Shown here in pieces: positions 10,781 to 19,046 of a stretch of DNA of 64,000 bases; the stretch's first letter is position 1, and every line of letters starts with the position of its first letter. The translations under genes were made by a program, and so were the position numbers. The notes beneath the pieces were generated by a model. It saw only the letters and a list, made by a program, of their open reading frames with translations, did no database searches and was not told where the DNA came from. Where the stretch lies: assembly GCA_012034405.1 (NCBI GenBank), contig JAAVLZ010000011.1, positions 48,482 to 112,481 of the forward strand, read 5' to 3'. This DNA comes from Oscillospiraceae bacterium HV4-5-C5C (GTDB lineage Bacteria; Bacillota; Clostridia; Saccharofermentanales; Fastidiosipilaceae).

Positions 10781-11482
10781 TTACAGTCCGGCTACCTGGT
10801 CCACCGGCATGGAAAGGACCACGCCGCGGGCTTCGGTCGCGGGGCCGCAGGCCTGAATGATGGCTTTCATCAGGGCTGCCCGCTGCTGCCTGGTGGTGAT
10901 AATTGCTACCACTTCTTTTTCCGCCAGCGCTTCCACCCCCCAAAAGTTATCCGCCGGATCAGCCTCAACCCGGCGGGCGTGAATCACAGTACCCCCGGTC
11001 GCGCCGGCACGGCGGGCTACGGTCATCAGCTCTTCACTGAAGCCGCGCTTGATCATAGCCAATACTAGCTCATGCGTGTTTTCTGTATTCACAGGCTTAC
11101 CTTCCTTTTCATACAACTCCTGAATCTCAGGCTTGGACTGCCGCAGCTGCGTCAGTAAATTCAAGGACTGATTGTTTATGGCAGACAGCGGCAGCGAAAA
11201 AGCAATGCCGCGGCCGGCCCGTTCAAGGCGCAGGTCATCCCGCAGCTGTTCCAGCAAAGAGGTAACCAGCACCTGCGGCAGCACACTGATCGAGACGGCT
11301 TTTTTGACCGCGCCCAGACCCAGGATTTCCAAAATCTCACTGGAAGCCGTTCCCCAGGCGTAAAACTGGTAATTCAGCGGCAAGGGGTAGCGCTGCATAA
11401 CCGTGTTAACTTTTTTCACCTTATCGCTGTCCACAATCGTCACCAGCAGGCGGAGCGCCTCAGGTCTGCAGGGCTCAGTCAT
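10781..11482 (-). CDS. Tandem PII-like (GlnB superfamily) protein
   Basis: This 233-residue protein starts at the ATG at 11482, which follows GGAGG by 9 bases; starts at 11512 and 11491 have no suitable site. The two halves resemble each other. RLLVTIVDSDKVKKVNTVM (11-29), a glycine turn GTASSEI and a strand pair ending GRGIAFSLPLS (91-101) are mirrored by LVLAMIKRGFSEELMTVARR (139-158), GATGGTVIHARR and ARGVVLSMPVD (219-229). The second half looks like a PII-NG type PII protein. PII proteins sense nucleotides or metabolites and gate transporters and enzymes. It overlaps the DUF1538 stop by 8 bases, so it is translationally coupled to that membrane protein, its likely partner. Confidence 0.8.
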   Translation of the reverse strand: MTEPCRPEALRLLVTIVDSDKVKKVNTVMQRYPLPLNYQFYAWGTASSEILEILGLGAVKKAVSISVLPQVLVTSLLEQLRDDLRLERAGRGIAFSLPLSAINNQSLNLLTQLRQSKPEIQELYEKEGKPVNTENTHELVLAMIKRGFSEELMTVARRAGATGGTVIHARRVEADPADNFWGVEALAEKEVVAIITTRQQRAALMKAIIQACGPATEARGVVLSMPVDQVAGL

Positions 11483-12998
11483 ACGTTTCATCCTCCAGTT
11501 CAACAACATCATCGGTCAGGTCTGATTCAGCGTCCGCGGCGCCAGCCTGACGTCTGGCCTTGAGATGATAAATCAGGTTAATCGCCTGAACCGTAATCAG
11601 CGGCGTCATGGCCGTTATAGCGATCACTCCGAAGGCATCCTGCATGATATTGCCCCCCACTGCTTCGCTGGCGCCGATGGCCAGCGGCAGCAAAAAGGCC
11701 GTGGCCATAGAGCCGCTGGCTACGCCGCCCGAGTCAAAAGCGATACCCACTACGATTTTGGGTACAAACACGGATAATAGCAAGGCAATCAGGTAGCCTG
11801 GCAGCAGGATCCAGGCAATCGGCAGCCGGGTAAGCACGCGCAGCATAGATAGGGCGACCGAAGCCGCTACAGCCAGTGACAGAGCCCGGTTCATAGTTTT
11901 TTGCGGGATTGCGCCGTCCGTAATCTCCTCAACTTGCCGATTCAATATCTGCACCGCCGGCTCAGCCTTGACGGTATAATAACCGATCAGCAAACCAATG
12001 GGAATAAGAATCCAGCTCACGCCGCCGCTGCCCAGACTGAGGCCGATAGCCCGGCCTACCGGATAGAAGCCAATATTTACACCCATCAGGAAAAGCAGCA
12101 GCCCAGCTATGGTGTATATCAAACCGACCGAGATCCTCAACAGGTCGGTGCGCCTGAAAAAGCGCCAGAATATCTGAAAGAGCAAAAAAAGCACGGCAAT
12201 AGGGAGCAGACTGACCAGTATCTCTTTTAAGGTTCCCGGAGCTGCCTGCCAATAGGCTCTGGCCAGCTCACGGGACGTGAAAACATCCTGTGCGGCCTCC
12301 GGCGCGTACTGATTGCCGTCCGGGCGGTATATCAGGCCCAGAATCAGCACGCTGAGCACCGGTCCGATGCTGGTCAGGGCCATCAGGCCAAAGCTGTCCG
12401 AGGTAGAGTCACGGTCAATCCTGGCGGCTGAAAGGCCTGCGCCCAAAGCCATGATAAACGGAACCGTTATGGGGCCGGTGGTGACACCGCCCGAGTCAAA
12501 AGCCAGGCCCAGAAAATCCAGCGGAGCAAAGCAGGCAGCTAAAAAGACCAGCAGGTACAGCACCCAGAGCATGACCGTCAGCGAAAACCGTTTGATGATG
12601 CGCAGAATGGCCAGGGCAAACAGAAGACCCGCGCCCAGCGCTACCGTCCACACCAGCACGTTTTTGGGTAAGGCCGGAGCCTGGGTAGCCAGAACCTGTA
12701 AGTCCGGCTCCGCGACAGTAATCATGGTGCCCATGACAATGCATAGGACAAAAATCAGTAAAGGCCGGTGGGCGCGGGACATCTGCGCACCGATGCCATT
12801 GCCCAGCGGTTGCATGGACATTTCCGCGCCTAACTGGAAGAGGCCCATACCTAAAATCAGAAGGAAAGCGCCGGCCAGGAAAAGCATGAGCATGCCCAGT
12901 TCCAGATCAATAATCAGACTCAGCCCCAGCACAATAATCGTTATGGGCAGGACTGAGCCCAGGGCTTCAGATAAACTGTCTTTGAGATGTGGATCCAT
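11475..12998 (-). CDS. DUF1538 membrane protein with duplicated halves
   Basis: This protein of about 507 residues is very hydrophobic and carries two related halves, each with a conserved FDSGGV motif (FDSGGVTTGPITVPF and FDSGGVASGSMATAF) deep in the membrane. Such inverted or tandem repeats with glycine-rich re-entrant motifs are typical of secondary transporters, but the substrate of DUF1538 proteins is not known to me. The ATG at 12998 is chosen because AAGGAAGG precedes it; an in-frame start at 13058 has no ribosome site. It is the first gene of a two-gene unit with the PII-like protein, which suggests regulated transport. Confidence 0.85.
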   Translation of the reverse strand: MDPHLKDSLSEALGSVLPITIIVLGLSLIIDLELGMLMLFLAGAFLLILGMGLFQLGAEMSMQPLGNGIGAQMSRAHRPLLIFVLCIVMGTMITVAEPDLQVLATQAPALPKNVLVWTVALGAGLLFALAILRIIKRFSLTVMLWVLYLLVFLAACFAPLDFLGLAFDSGGVTTGPITVPFIMALGAGLSAARIDRDSTSDSFGLMALTSIGPVLSVLILGLIYRPDGNQYAPEAAQDVFTSRELARAYWQAAPGTLKEILVSLLPIAVLFLLFQIFWRFFRRTDLLRISVGLIYTIAGLLLFLMGVNIGFYPVGRAIGLSLGSGGVSWILIPIGLLIGYYTVKAEPAVQILNRQVEEITDGAIPQKTMNRALSLAVAASVALSMLRVLTRLPIAWILLPGYLIALLLSVFVPKIVVGIAFDSGGVASGSMATAFLLPLAIGASEAVGGNIMQDAFGVIAITAMTPLITVQAINLIYHLKARRQAGAADAESDLTDDVVELEDETYD

Positions 12999-13090
12999 AG
13001 AACACCTTCCTTCTGAATAGAATAATTTTAGCTTAGGGGATGAAGCTTTATTTGTCAAATAAAGTCAAATATAACAATTCTTTGTTCATA

Positions 13091-13172
13091 GATAAAATAA
13101 AGCCAGTCAAACTGGTCCCCCCGGCAGCCGTACCAGATGAGGCGCTGCTGAGAGGATTTGATTTGACTGGCT
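13091..13172 (-). terminator. Large hairpin with T-rich tail downstream of kduD
   Basis: 11-bp perfect arms (13101-13111 and 13162-13172) enclose about 50 bases. On the minus strand the structure is followed by TTTATTTTA. It would end the kduI-kduD transcript. The long loop is atypical for a simple terminator. Confidence 0.55.
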
Positions 13173-13194
13173 CAAAGATCCGGTTCAGACAAGC

Positions 13195-13995
13195 TCAGGG
13201 CTGCTTGCCAATATAAGCCAGTATACCGCCGTCGACATATAAGATTTGGCCGTTAACAAAATCAGAGGCTTCGGAAGCCAGGAAAACCACTGAGCCTTCC
13301 AGATCTTCCGGGGTGCCCCAGCGGGCCGCGGGGGTTTTGCTGACGATGAACTGGTCAAACGGATGCCTGCTGCCATCTGCCTGGCGTTCACGCAGCGGGG
13401 CGGTCTGCGCGGTAGCTATATAGCCCGGACCGATCCCGTTACATTGAATATTGGCGGCACCAAATTCGCTGCAGATATTCCGGGTGAGCATTTTCAGGCC
13501 GCCTTTGGCCGCAGCATAAGCGCTCACGGTTTCCCGTCCCAGTTCACTCATCATCGAGCAGACATTGATAATTTTACCGTGGCCTTTTTTAATCATGGCA
13601 GGCAGTACCGCTTTGCTCACAATAAACGGCGCGTTGAGATCCACATCCACAACCTGCCGGAAGTCTTCCGCCGTCATGTCCAGCATCGGGATCCGTTTGA
13701 TGATGCCGGCATTGTTAACCAGGATATCAATCACGCCGACCTCAGCTTCAATCCGCTTGACCAAAGCTGTGACCGCCGCCTCATCGGTCACATCACAAAC
13801 ATATCCGTGAGCCGGAACGCCGGCCTCCCGGTAGCTGGCCAGCCCCTTCTGCAAAGAGGCTTCATTGCTGCTGTTAAAAGCAATGACCGCGCCGGCCTGC
13901 TGCAGGGCGCAGGCCATGGCAAAGCCAATGCCGTGACTGGCGCCGGTTACCAGCGCCACCTTACCAGTTAATGAAAACTTATCCAATATTGACAT
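13195..13995 (-). CDS. kduD: 2-deoxy-D-gluconate 3-dehydrogenase / gluconate 5-dehydrogenase-type SDR
   Basis: This 266-residue short-chain dehydrogenase has the nucleotide motif TGASHGIG (17-24), NNAGI, the catalytic Ser in NVCSMMSELG and the Tyr-Lys pair in SAYAAAKGG. The C-terminus DGGILAYIGKQP is characteristic of the branch annotated as gluconate 5-dehydrogenase/KduD. Next to kduI its role is most likely reduction of 2,5-diketo-3-deoxygluconate to 2-keto-3-deoxygluconate with NAD(P)H, the last step for unsaturated uronates from pectin lyases. It follows kduI by 57 bases on the same strand. Confidence 0.85.
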   Translation of the reverse strand: MSILDKFSLTGKVALVTGASHGIGFAMACALQQAGAVIAFNSSNEASLQKGLASYREAGVPAHGYVCDVTDEAAVTALVKRIEAEVGVIDILVNNAGIIKRIPMLDMTAEDFRQVVDVDLNAPFIVSKAVLPAMIKKGHGKIINVCSMMSELGRETVSAYAAAKGGLKMLTRNICSEFGAANIQCNGIGPGYIATAQTAPLRERQADGSRHPFDQFIVSKTPAARWGTPEDLEGSVVFLASEASDFVNGQILYVDGGILAYIGKQP

Positions 13996-14052
13996 TTTAA
14001 TGCCTCCAAAACCTCACTTCAGCCGTTCATCTACCCTGATTCCCGGCCGGTC

Positions 14053-14895
14053 TCAGCGGATATCCAGCGTTCCCACGCCGTCCATATCATCAAACGCCTG
14101 GTTTTCACCGCCCATAGCCCAGATAAACGTGTAATTGGAGGTTCCGCAGCCGCTGTGGATGCTCCAGCTGGGGCTGATCACCGCATCATAGTTATGCAGC
14201 ACCAGGTGACGGGTCTGCTGGGGCTGACCCATCAGGTGGAATACTACGTTATCCTGGGGCAGATCAAAATAGGTATAGATCTCCATTCTGCGCTCATGCG
14301 TATGCACCGGCATGGTATTCCAGACGCTGCCCGGCTCCAGAACAGTCATACCCATGGAAAGCTGACAGGTGGGCAGAACATCCGGGTGAATAAACTGGTT
14401 AATCACCCGCTTGTTGCTGCTTTCCATAGATCCCAGCGGTTTTTTAGCCGCGTCTTCAATCGCAATATAGCGGGTTTCATAGGCACGGTGAGCCGGCGCT
14501 GATACGCCGTAAAAACGGGCCGGCTGTTCCGGATCCAGGCTGGCAAAGCTGACTTCACGCGTGCCCTGGGTAATATAAATGCAGTCACGCGGATTCATTT
14601 TGTAGTCTATGCCGTCGACCTTACAGACACCTCTGCCGCCAAGATTAAAGAACCCGATTTCCCGGCGCTCAAGGAAGTAGCTGGTGCCAAAGTTTTTCCA
14701 GACATCGATCCCCTTGCTCATTGAAACCGTCTCTGAAACCGGCATAATACCCAGGACCACCATACGGTCTACATGTGAATACACGGCTTTAACCTGATCG
14801 GCCTGGTAAAGATCCTGAATCAGGAACTCTTTGCGCAGTTCTTCCGTAGTATAGCGCTTCACATCTTCAGGATTAGCAGAATAACGAATATCCAT
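14053..14895 (-). CDS. kduI: 5-dehydro-4-deoxy-D-glucuronate isomerase
   Basis: KduI isomerises 5-keto-4-deoxyuronate, the spontaneous product of unsaturated galacturonate, to 2,5-diketo-3-deoxygluconate. The 280-residue length fits. The N-terminus MDIRYSANPEDVKRYTTEEL and the cupin metal motif HTHERRMEIYTYFD (two His and a Glu, around 195-210) are family hallmarks, with a further conserved His in SPSWSIHSGCG. A GAGGAG site precedes the ATG. A TATAAT at 14911-14916 suggests an internal promoter in addition to the one upstream of the preceding gene. Confidence 0.95.
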   Translation of the reverse strand: MDIRYSANPEDVKRYTTEELRKEFLIQDLYQADQVKAVYSHVDRMVVLGIMPVSETVSMSKGIDVWKNFGTSYFLERREIGFFNLGGRGVCKVDGIDYKMNPRDCIYITQGTREVSFASLDPEQPARFYGVSAPAHRAYETRYIAIEDAAKKPLGSMESSNKRVINQFIHPDVLPTCQLSMGMTVLEPGSVWNTMPVHTHERRMEIYTYFDLPQDNVVFHLMGQPQQTRHLVLHNYDAVISPSWSIHSGCGTSNYTFIWAMGGENQAFDDMDGVGTLDIR

Positions 14896-14976
14896 TTTGA
14901 TTTCTCCTCTATTATAGTTTGTAACTATTGGTAATTTATTTTAGCCGCTGAAGCCAGCCGGTAGACTGCCCCGGTC

Positions 14977-15765
14977 CTAAAGCTCCGGCACGCCCCAAAG
15001 CTCTATCTGGGTCAGCGCCGGAAACGGACTAGGATCGCCCGGATCTTTAAGCAGCTGCTCCAGCCGGGCCCAGGTTACCGTACGGGGCGCTAACGCAAAG
15101 GTTTGCGGCTGCCCGGTTTTTTCAAGTTTTAACGGCTCACGGCTGCCATCAGAAAAGCACAGCTGAGCTTGCTGCCAGTAGTTATCATGCGGAAAATCCG
15201 CTCTAAGGGTCAGGCGCGCCTGATCCAAACGGACCGGATGGCCAAAATCAACCGTCAAAGCCGCGTCTTCACGGCGGTTGATCCCCCAGCTTTCATAGGG
15301 ATAGGACCCGTGACTTTCACTGGCCGAATTACCGTTGATGGCATTTCTCGCGGCAAATTGCGCCTCACCGCGGGTTTCCACATTGGCAAAGGCATGCGGA
15401 AACAGACCGTCATTATCATGACTGTCCAACGGATTGAAAGCCAGATTGCGGTAAGCCTTGACCTCCTCCGGCCAGGCCTCCCTGACCTGGAGTAAATGCA
15501 GGTCCCCGCTGAAGCACTTTGGCGAATAACCGCTCAGCTTTTCACCAAAAGGAACTACCAGTGTGAACGGTCCTTTAAGATAGCCTGTAACCGGCGGCAG
15601 ACTGTCCTCCAGCTGCACCTGACAATAGCCCGGCTGATCCGCTTGCAGCTCCAGCCAGTCGCCCGGCCGGTACGTCTGGCGGTAGACTAAATCCAGCCGG
15701 CCGGGACCCTGTGTCTCAGCCAGACACAGCCCGTCTGCGTTTTTAATCTTTATAGCAAACCGCAT
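14977..15765 (-). CDS. Uncharacterised protein with predicted galactose-binding-like (discoidin-type) domain
   Basis: This cytoplasmic protein of about 262 residues has no signal peptide. I do not recognise an enzymatic motif. The second half (about 110-262) contains NLAFNPLDSHDND, NVETRGEAQFAARNAING and YESWGINRREDAALTVDFG, which read like an F5/8-type C (galactose-binding-like) fold with its calcium/ligand loops. The first half (1-105) is beta-rich. The ATG at 15765 is preferred over a GTG at 15774 because GAGG lies 8 bases before it. It heads the kduI-kduD unit and has a LacI-type operator and promoter upstream, so a role in uronate handling is inferred. Confidence 0.7.
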   Translation of the reverse strand: MRFAIKIKNADGLCLAETQGPGRLDLVYRQTYRPGDWLELQADQPGYCQVQLEDSLPPVTGYLKGPFTLVVPFGEKLSGYSPKCFSGDLHLLQVREAWPEEVKAYRNLAFNPLDSHDNDGLFPHAFANVETRGEAQFAARNAINGNSASESHGSYPYESWGINRREDAALTVDFGHPVRLDQARLTLRADFPHDNYWQQAQLCFSDGSREPLKLEKTGQPQTFALAPRTVTWARLEQLLKDPGDPSPFPALTQIELWGVPEL

Positions 15766-15829
15766 CTGCTTCACCTCACTTTATTAACTGCCCGTCACAG
15801 CGATTTCCAGAGAGTTAACTTATATATTT

Positions 15830-15858
15830 ACTATAGCATGAAATCCTGTATCTGTCCT
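15830..15858 (-). promoter_or_regulatory. Promoter of the kduI-kduD unit
   Basis: On the minus strand, AGGACA (-35, 15853-15858), a 17-base spacer and TATAGT (-10, 15830-15835) lie about 65 bases before the first gene. A LacI-type operator lies just upstream. Confidence 0.55.
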
Positions 15859-15860
15859 CC

Positions 15861-15872
15861 GTGAACGCTAAC
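15861..15872. promoter_or_regulatory. Predicted LacI-family operator, kdu unit
   Basis: GTGAACGCTAAC matches the GTTAACGTTAAC palindrome before the lacI gene at 10 of 12 positions. It ends 3 bases from the -35 element of the kdu promoter. Confidence 0.55.
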
Positions 15873-15923
15873 GTCCGCTACATCCAAAGCCCGGTTTCCT
15901 GCTATACCATACCCAAAGCAAAG

Positions 15924-17435
15924 CTACAAAGTCACCCCATCCTTAAAAATCGCGATGTCCCGGCAGCCGTTCAGTTCAGCCCGGCTGAGCTTGCCGTCAG
16001 CCGTTTCCAGCACCAGCTCCAAAAGGAGCTGCCCGGCCTTTGCTACCGTCATACCTGCCGTGATCTGTCCCGCATCAAAATCAATCCAGCCAGGCTTGCG
16101 CTGAGCCAGCGGCGTGTTGCTGGCAATCTTCAGGGTCACGGCCGGCGCTCCAAACGGCGTGCCACGGCCAGTAGTAAACAAGATAAGCTGGGCTCCCGCC
16201 GCGGTCAGAGCCGTCGTGGACACCAGATCATTCCCCGGGCTCCAGAGCAAATTCAAGCCTTGCCGCTGCCTTGTCTGTCCATAAGCTATCACCCCGCAGA
16301 CAGGGCTATTGCCGCCCTTTTGCACGCAGCCCAGACTTTTGTCCTCCAGCGTGCTGATCCCCCCGTCCTTATTCCCCGGCGAAGGGTTTTCATAAACGGT
16401 CTGTCCGTGTGCCAGGAAATAAGCTTTAAACTGATTGATCATCTCAACCGTCTGGTCAAAGACCTCCCGGCTGGCACAGCGCTGCATAAGCAGTTGCTCG
16501 GCGCCAAACATTTCCGGTACCTCAGTCAAAATGCTGCTGCCGCCCTGCCGGATCAGGAGATCGCTGAAAGCGCCTGCAGCCGGGTTAGCCGTCAGACCGG
16601 ATAAGCCATCACTGCCGCCGCACTTAAGCCCTACCGTGAGTTCACTCAGCGGTACAGGTTGGCGCCGGTCTCCGGCCGCCAGCTCAATCAGGTCTTGCAG
16701 GATCTCCTGACCGCGCTGGATTTCATCCGGTTCCTGCTGACAGATCATGAAACGGACTCGCCGGTCATCATAAGGGCCCAGCACGGATCTGAAACTAGCC
16801 AGCGTGTTGTTTTCGCAGCCCAGGCCGACAAATAAAACGCCGCCGGCATTCGGGTGCCGGGCCAGGGCCGCCAGGATTTTTTGTGTGTAAACCAGATCAT
16901 CGCCCAGCTGGCTGCAGCCATAAGGGTGAGTCAGGCAATAGATCCCGTCCAGGCCCCGCTTCCGGGCCGCGGGTCCCAGCAGCCCGGCCAGCCTTTGGCC
17001 GATTGAGTTGACACAGCCCACCAGGGGCAAAATCCAGATTTCGTTGCGAATCCCTACCTGCCCGTCTAAGCGCCGGATACCTTGAAACGTTCTGAGCCGG
17101 GGTCTGGCAGCAGCTGCCGTCGGGGTCTCCTTTAACAGTGGCTGATACGCATAAGCTCTTTCACCGGACAGGCCGCTATGCAGGTTGTGGGTGTGCACCC
17201 ACTGACCCGGCTGTATTTGGGTCAGTGCCAGTCCGATCGGGGCGCCATACTTAATGACCGGCTGTCCTGCAGCAACCGGGCGCAGAGCCACCTTATGCCC
17301 CTGGGGCAGGTCAGCGGCCAGCGTCAGGCTTTGACCGTCCAGCCAGACCTCAGTCCCGCGGGAAAATGGCCGGCTCACCACCGCTACATTGTCTTCCGGC
17401 CGGATATGGATCAGGCCGGGGGTATCCGCATGCAT
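15924..17435 (-). CDS. uxaA: Altronate dehydratase
   Basis: UxaA dehydrates D-altronate to 2-keto-3-deoxygluconate and depends on iron. The 503-residue protein has an N-terminal SAF-like domain (about 1-90, with the THNLHSG motif near 82-88) and the large UxaA catalytic region with GYRRLDG-type FQGIRRLDGQVGIRNE, HPYGCSQLG, GLGCENN, LKCGGSDGLSG and SPGNDLVSTTA. The ATG at 17435 follows GGAGG by about 10 bases. It is the last gene of the lacI-uxaC-uxaB-uxaA unit, 51 bases after uxaB. Its product KDG is the substrate of KdgK in this window. Confidence 0.95.
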   Translation of the reverse strand: MHADTPGLIHIRPEDNVAVVSRPFSRGTEVWLDGQSLTLAADLPQGHKVALRPVAAGQPVIKYGAPIGLALTQIQPGQWVHTHNLHSGLSGERAYAYQPLLKETPTAAAARPRLRTFQGIRRLDGQVGIRNEIWILPLVGCVNSIGQRLAGLLGPAARKRGLDGIYCLTHPYGCSQLGDDLVYTQKILAALARHPNAGGVLFVGLGCENNTLASFRSVLGPYDDRRVRFMICQQEPDEIQRGQEILQDLIELAAGDRRQPVPLSELTVGLKCGGSDGLSGLTANPAAGAFSDLLIRQGGSSILTEVPEMFGAEQLLMQRCASREVFDQTVEMINQFKAYFLAHGQTVYENPSPGNKDGGISTLEDKSLGCVQKGGNSPVCGVIAYGQTRQRQGLNLLWSPGNDLVSTTALTAAGAQLILFTTGRGTPFGAPAVTLKIASNTPLAQRKPGWIDFDAGQITAGMTVAKAGQLLLELVLETADGKLSRAELNGCRDIAIFKDGVTL

Positions 17436-17486
17436 GACAGGTTTTCCTCCTTAGATTCTGCTGCCGGGCCGCACCGGCGCCGTACA

Positions 17487-19010
17487 CTAAGACCGGGACT
17501 GATCCTCCAGGCTGGCCACGGCGGCCCGCATGCCGGCGGTCCGGATCAGTTCCAGATCAGCTGTCACCTGCCGGGTCAGCCCCGGCAGGCGATTCAGGTC
17601 CTCTCCCCACCAGTCCTGCCGGCCCAGTAACAGGCTGATCAAATTGCCGGCCGGATCCTGACTGTGGGCGGCAAAAAAGTCCAGGACCTCCGGACTATCT
17701 TGGATTTCATAGGTTTGGGTACCCCGCTGCCCTAGTGCGGTACCGCGAGCTGAGCCAGGCTGGCCCTGACAGTTATAAAAGGCCGCCAGCGCCGCCAGAC
17801 TAAACGTCAGGCAAACCGGCAGCTGTCCCTGGCGTTCAAGATAATCGTTAAGAGCAGGCAATACCCTGGTCCGCCATTTTGAAACCGTATTCAGTGAGAT
17901 GGCCAGCAGACTGTGGTCAATATAGGGGTTATCAAAGCGCTCCAGAACCGATCGGGCAAAGGCCCGGCCGCCGTCCGGAATCAGCGTCTGATCCAGCGTA
18001 GGCAATATTTCCTGATAGAGGGCGTGATGGATAAAGCGGTCCAGCAGCGGGTCGTGCAGACAGTCCCGGACAAGGTCCAGGCCTGCCAGATAAGCGGTGG
18101 GCGCCATAACCGTATGGGTCCCGTTCAGCACCCGTACCTTGCGGGTTTTGTAGGGCTTCAGGTCGTCGGTATAGATAACCGGCAGCCCTGAGGCCTGTAA
18201 TGGCAGTTCCTGTTCCAGCGAAGGCGGAGCCTGAATGACCCACATGGCAAAGGGTTCGGCGGAGACCAGCAGCCGGTCGGTCAGTCCGCGGGTTTCAGCC
18301 AGCTCCTGTTCCAGACTCGCAGAATAGCCCGTCACAATGCGGTCGACCAGCGTAGCATAAAAGTGATTTTCTGCTTCAAGCCACGTATAAAACGCGGGCT
18401 CCAGCTGCCACTGCCGCGCGTAGGTCCATACACAAGTCTTTAACAGCTCACCATTTTGATCGTTCAGTTCGCAGGGTAGCATGATCAGGCCCGGAGCCGT
18501 TGCTCCGTCCGGGCTCAGCTGTTTCCAGCGCTCATAAAGGAAACGGGCCAGTTTAGCCGGGAAGGTCTGCGGCGGCCGGTCATCCGGCTCGCAGGGCAGA
18601 TCGCAGCGGATCCCGGCCTCAGTTGTGTTGCTGATCACAAAGCGCAGCTCAGGGTCAGCCGCAGCTGCCAAAAAGGCCGGGTAATCTTCCGCGGTACCGG
18701 CCAGGCAGCGGCTGACTGAGCGGATCAGCCGGATTTCAGAACAGGGCTGACCCTTAAGGCGGCCGCGCAGCCAGACATGATACAGGCAGTTCTGCCGCCG
18801 CAGCCTTAAGGCGCCGCGGTCACCTCTGGGCTGCAGCATCAGCACCCGGCCATTAAAGCCGGCGCGTTCATTCATCCGGTCAATAAAATCATCCGCGAAC
18901 GCCCGTAAAAAGTTGCCTTCGCCAATTTGCAGCACCCGCTCCGGCGCGTCCGCCCAGGGGCAGGCCGCTTCCGCCCGGGCTTGTAAGGTTTCTGCATTCA
19001 GTTCCTGCAT
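17487..19010 (-). CDS. uxaB: Tagaturonate reductase (altronate oxidoreductase)
   Basis: UxaB reduces D-tagaturonate to D-altronate with NADH. At 507 residues it belongs to the polyol/mannitol dehydrogenase superfamily. It shows the N-terminal nucleotide-binding QIGEGNFLRAF (about 26-36) and the catalytic segment TRKVRVLNGTHT, with the conserved Lys, Asn and His. It sits between uxaA and uxaC, with 36 bases to uxaC, in the standard galacturonate branch rather than the glucuronate/UxuB branch; no uxuA is present. Confidence 0.93.
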   Translation of the reverse strand: MQELNAETLQARAEAACPWADAPERVLQIGEGNFLRAFADDFIDRMNERAGFNGRVLMLQPRGDRGALRLRRQNCLYHVWLRGRLKGQPCSEIRLIRSVSRCLAGTAEDYPAFLAAAADPELRFVISNTTEAGIRCDLPCEPDDRPPQTFPAKLARFLYERWKQLSPDGATAPGLIMLPCELNDQNGELLKTCVWTYARQWQLEPAFYTWLEAENHFYATLVDRIVTGYSASLEQELAETRGLTDRLLVSAEPFAMWVIQAPPSLEQELPLQASGLPVIYTDDLKPYKTRKVRVLNGTHTVMAPTAYLAGLDLVRDCLHDPLLDRFIHHALYQEILPTLDQTLIPDGGRAFARSVLERFDNPYIDHSLLAISLNTVSKWRTRVLPALNDYLERQGQLPVCLTFSLAALAAFYNCQGQPGSARGTALGQRGTQTYEIQDSPEVLDFFAAHSQDPAGNLISLLLGRQDWWGEDLNRLPGLTRQVTADLELIRTAGMRAAVASLEDQSRS

Positions 19011-19046
19011 AAGCCAAGAGCCTCCCAGCCTTCTAATCTGGCTGAA

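Noticed and set aside
11565..13020. Long plus-strand open frames opposite DUF1538
   Set aside because: They are antisense to a hydrophobic gene with conserved motifs, have low-complexity content, and lack ribosome sites.
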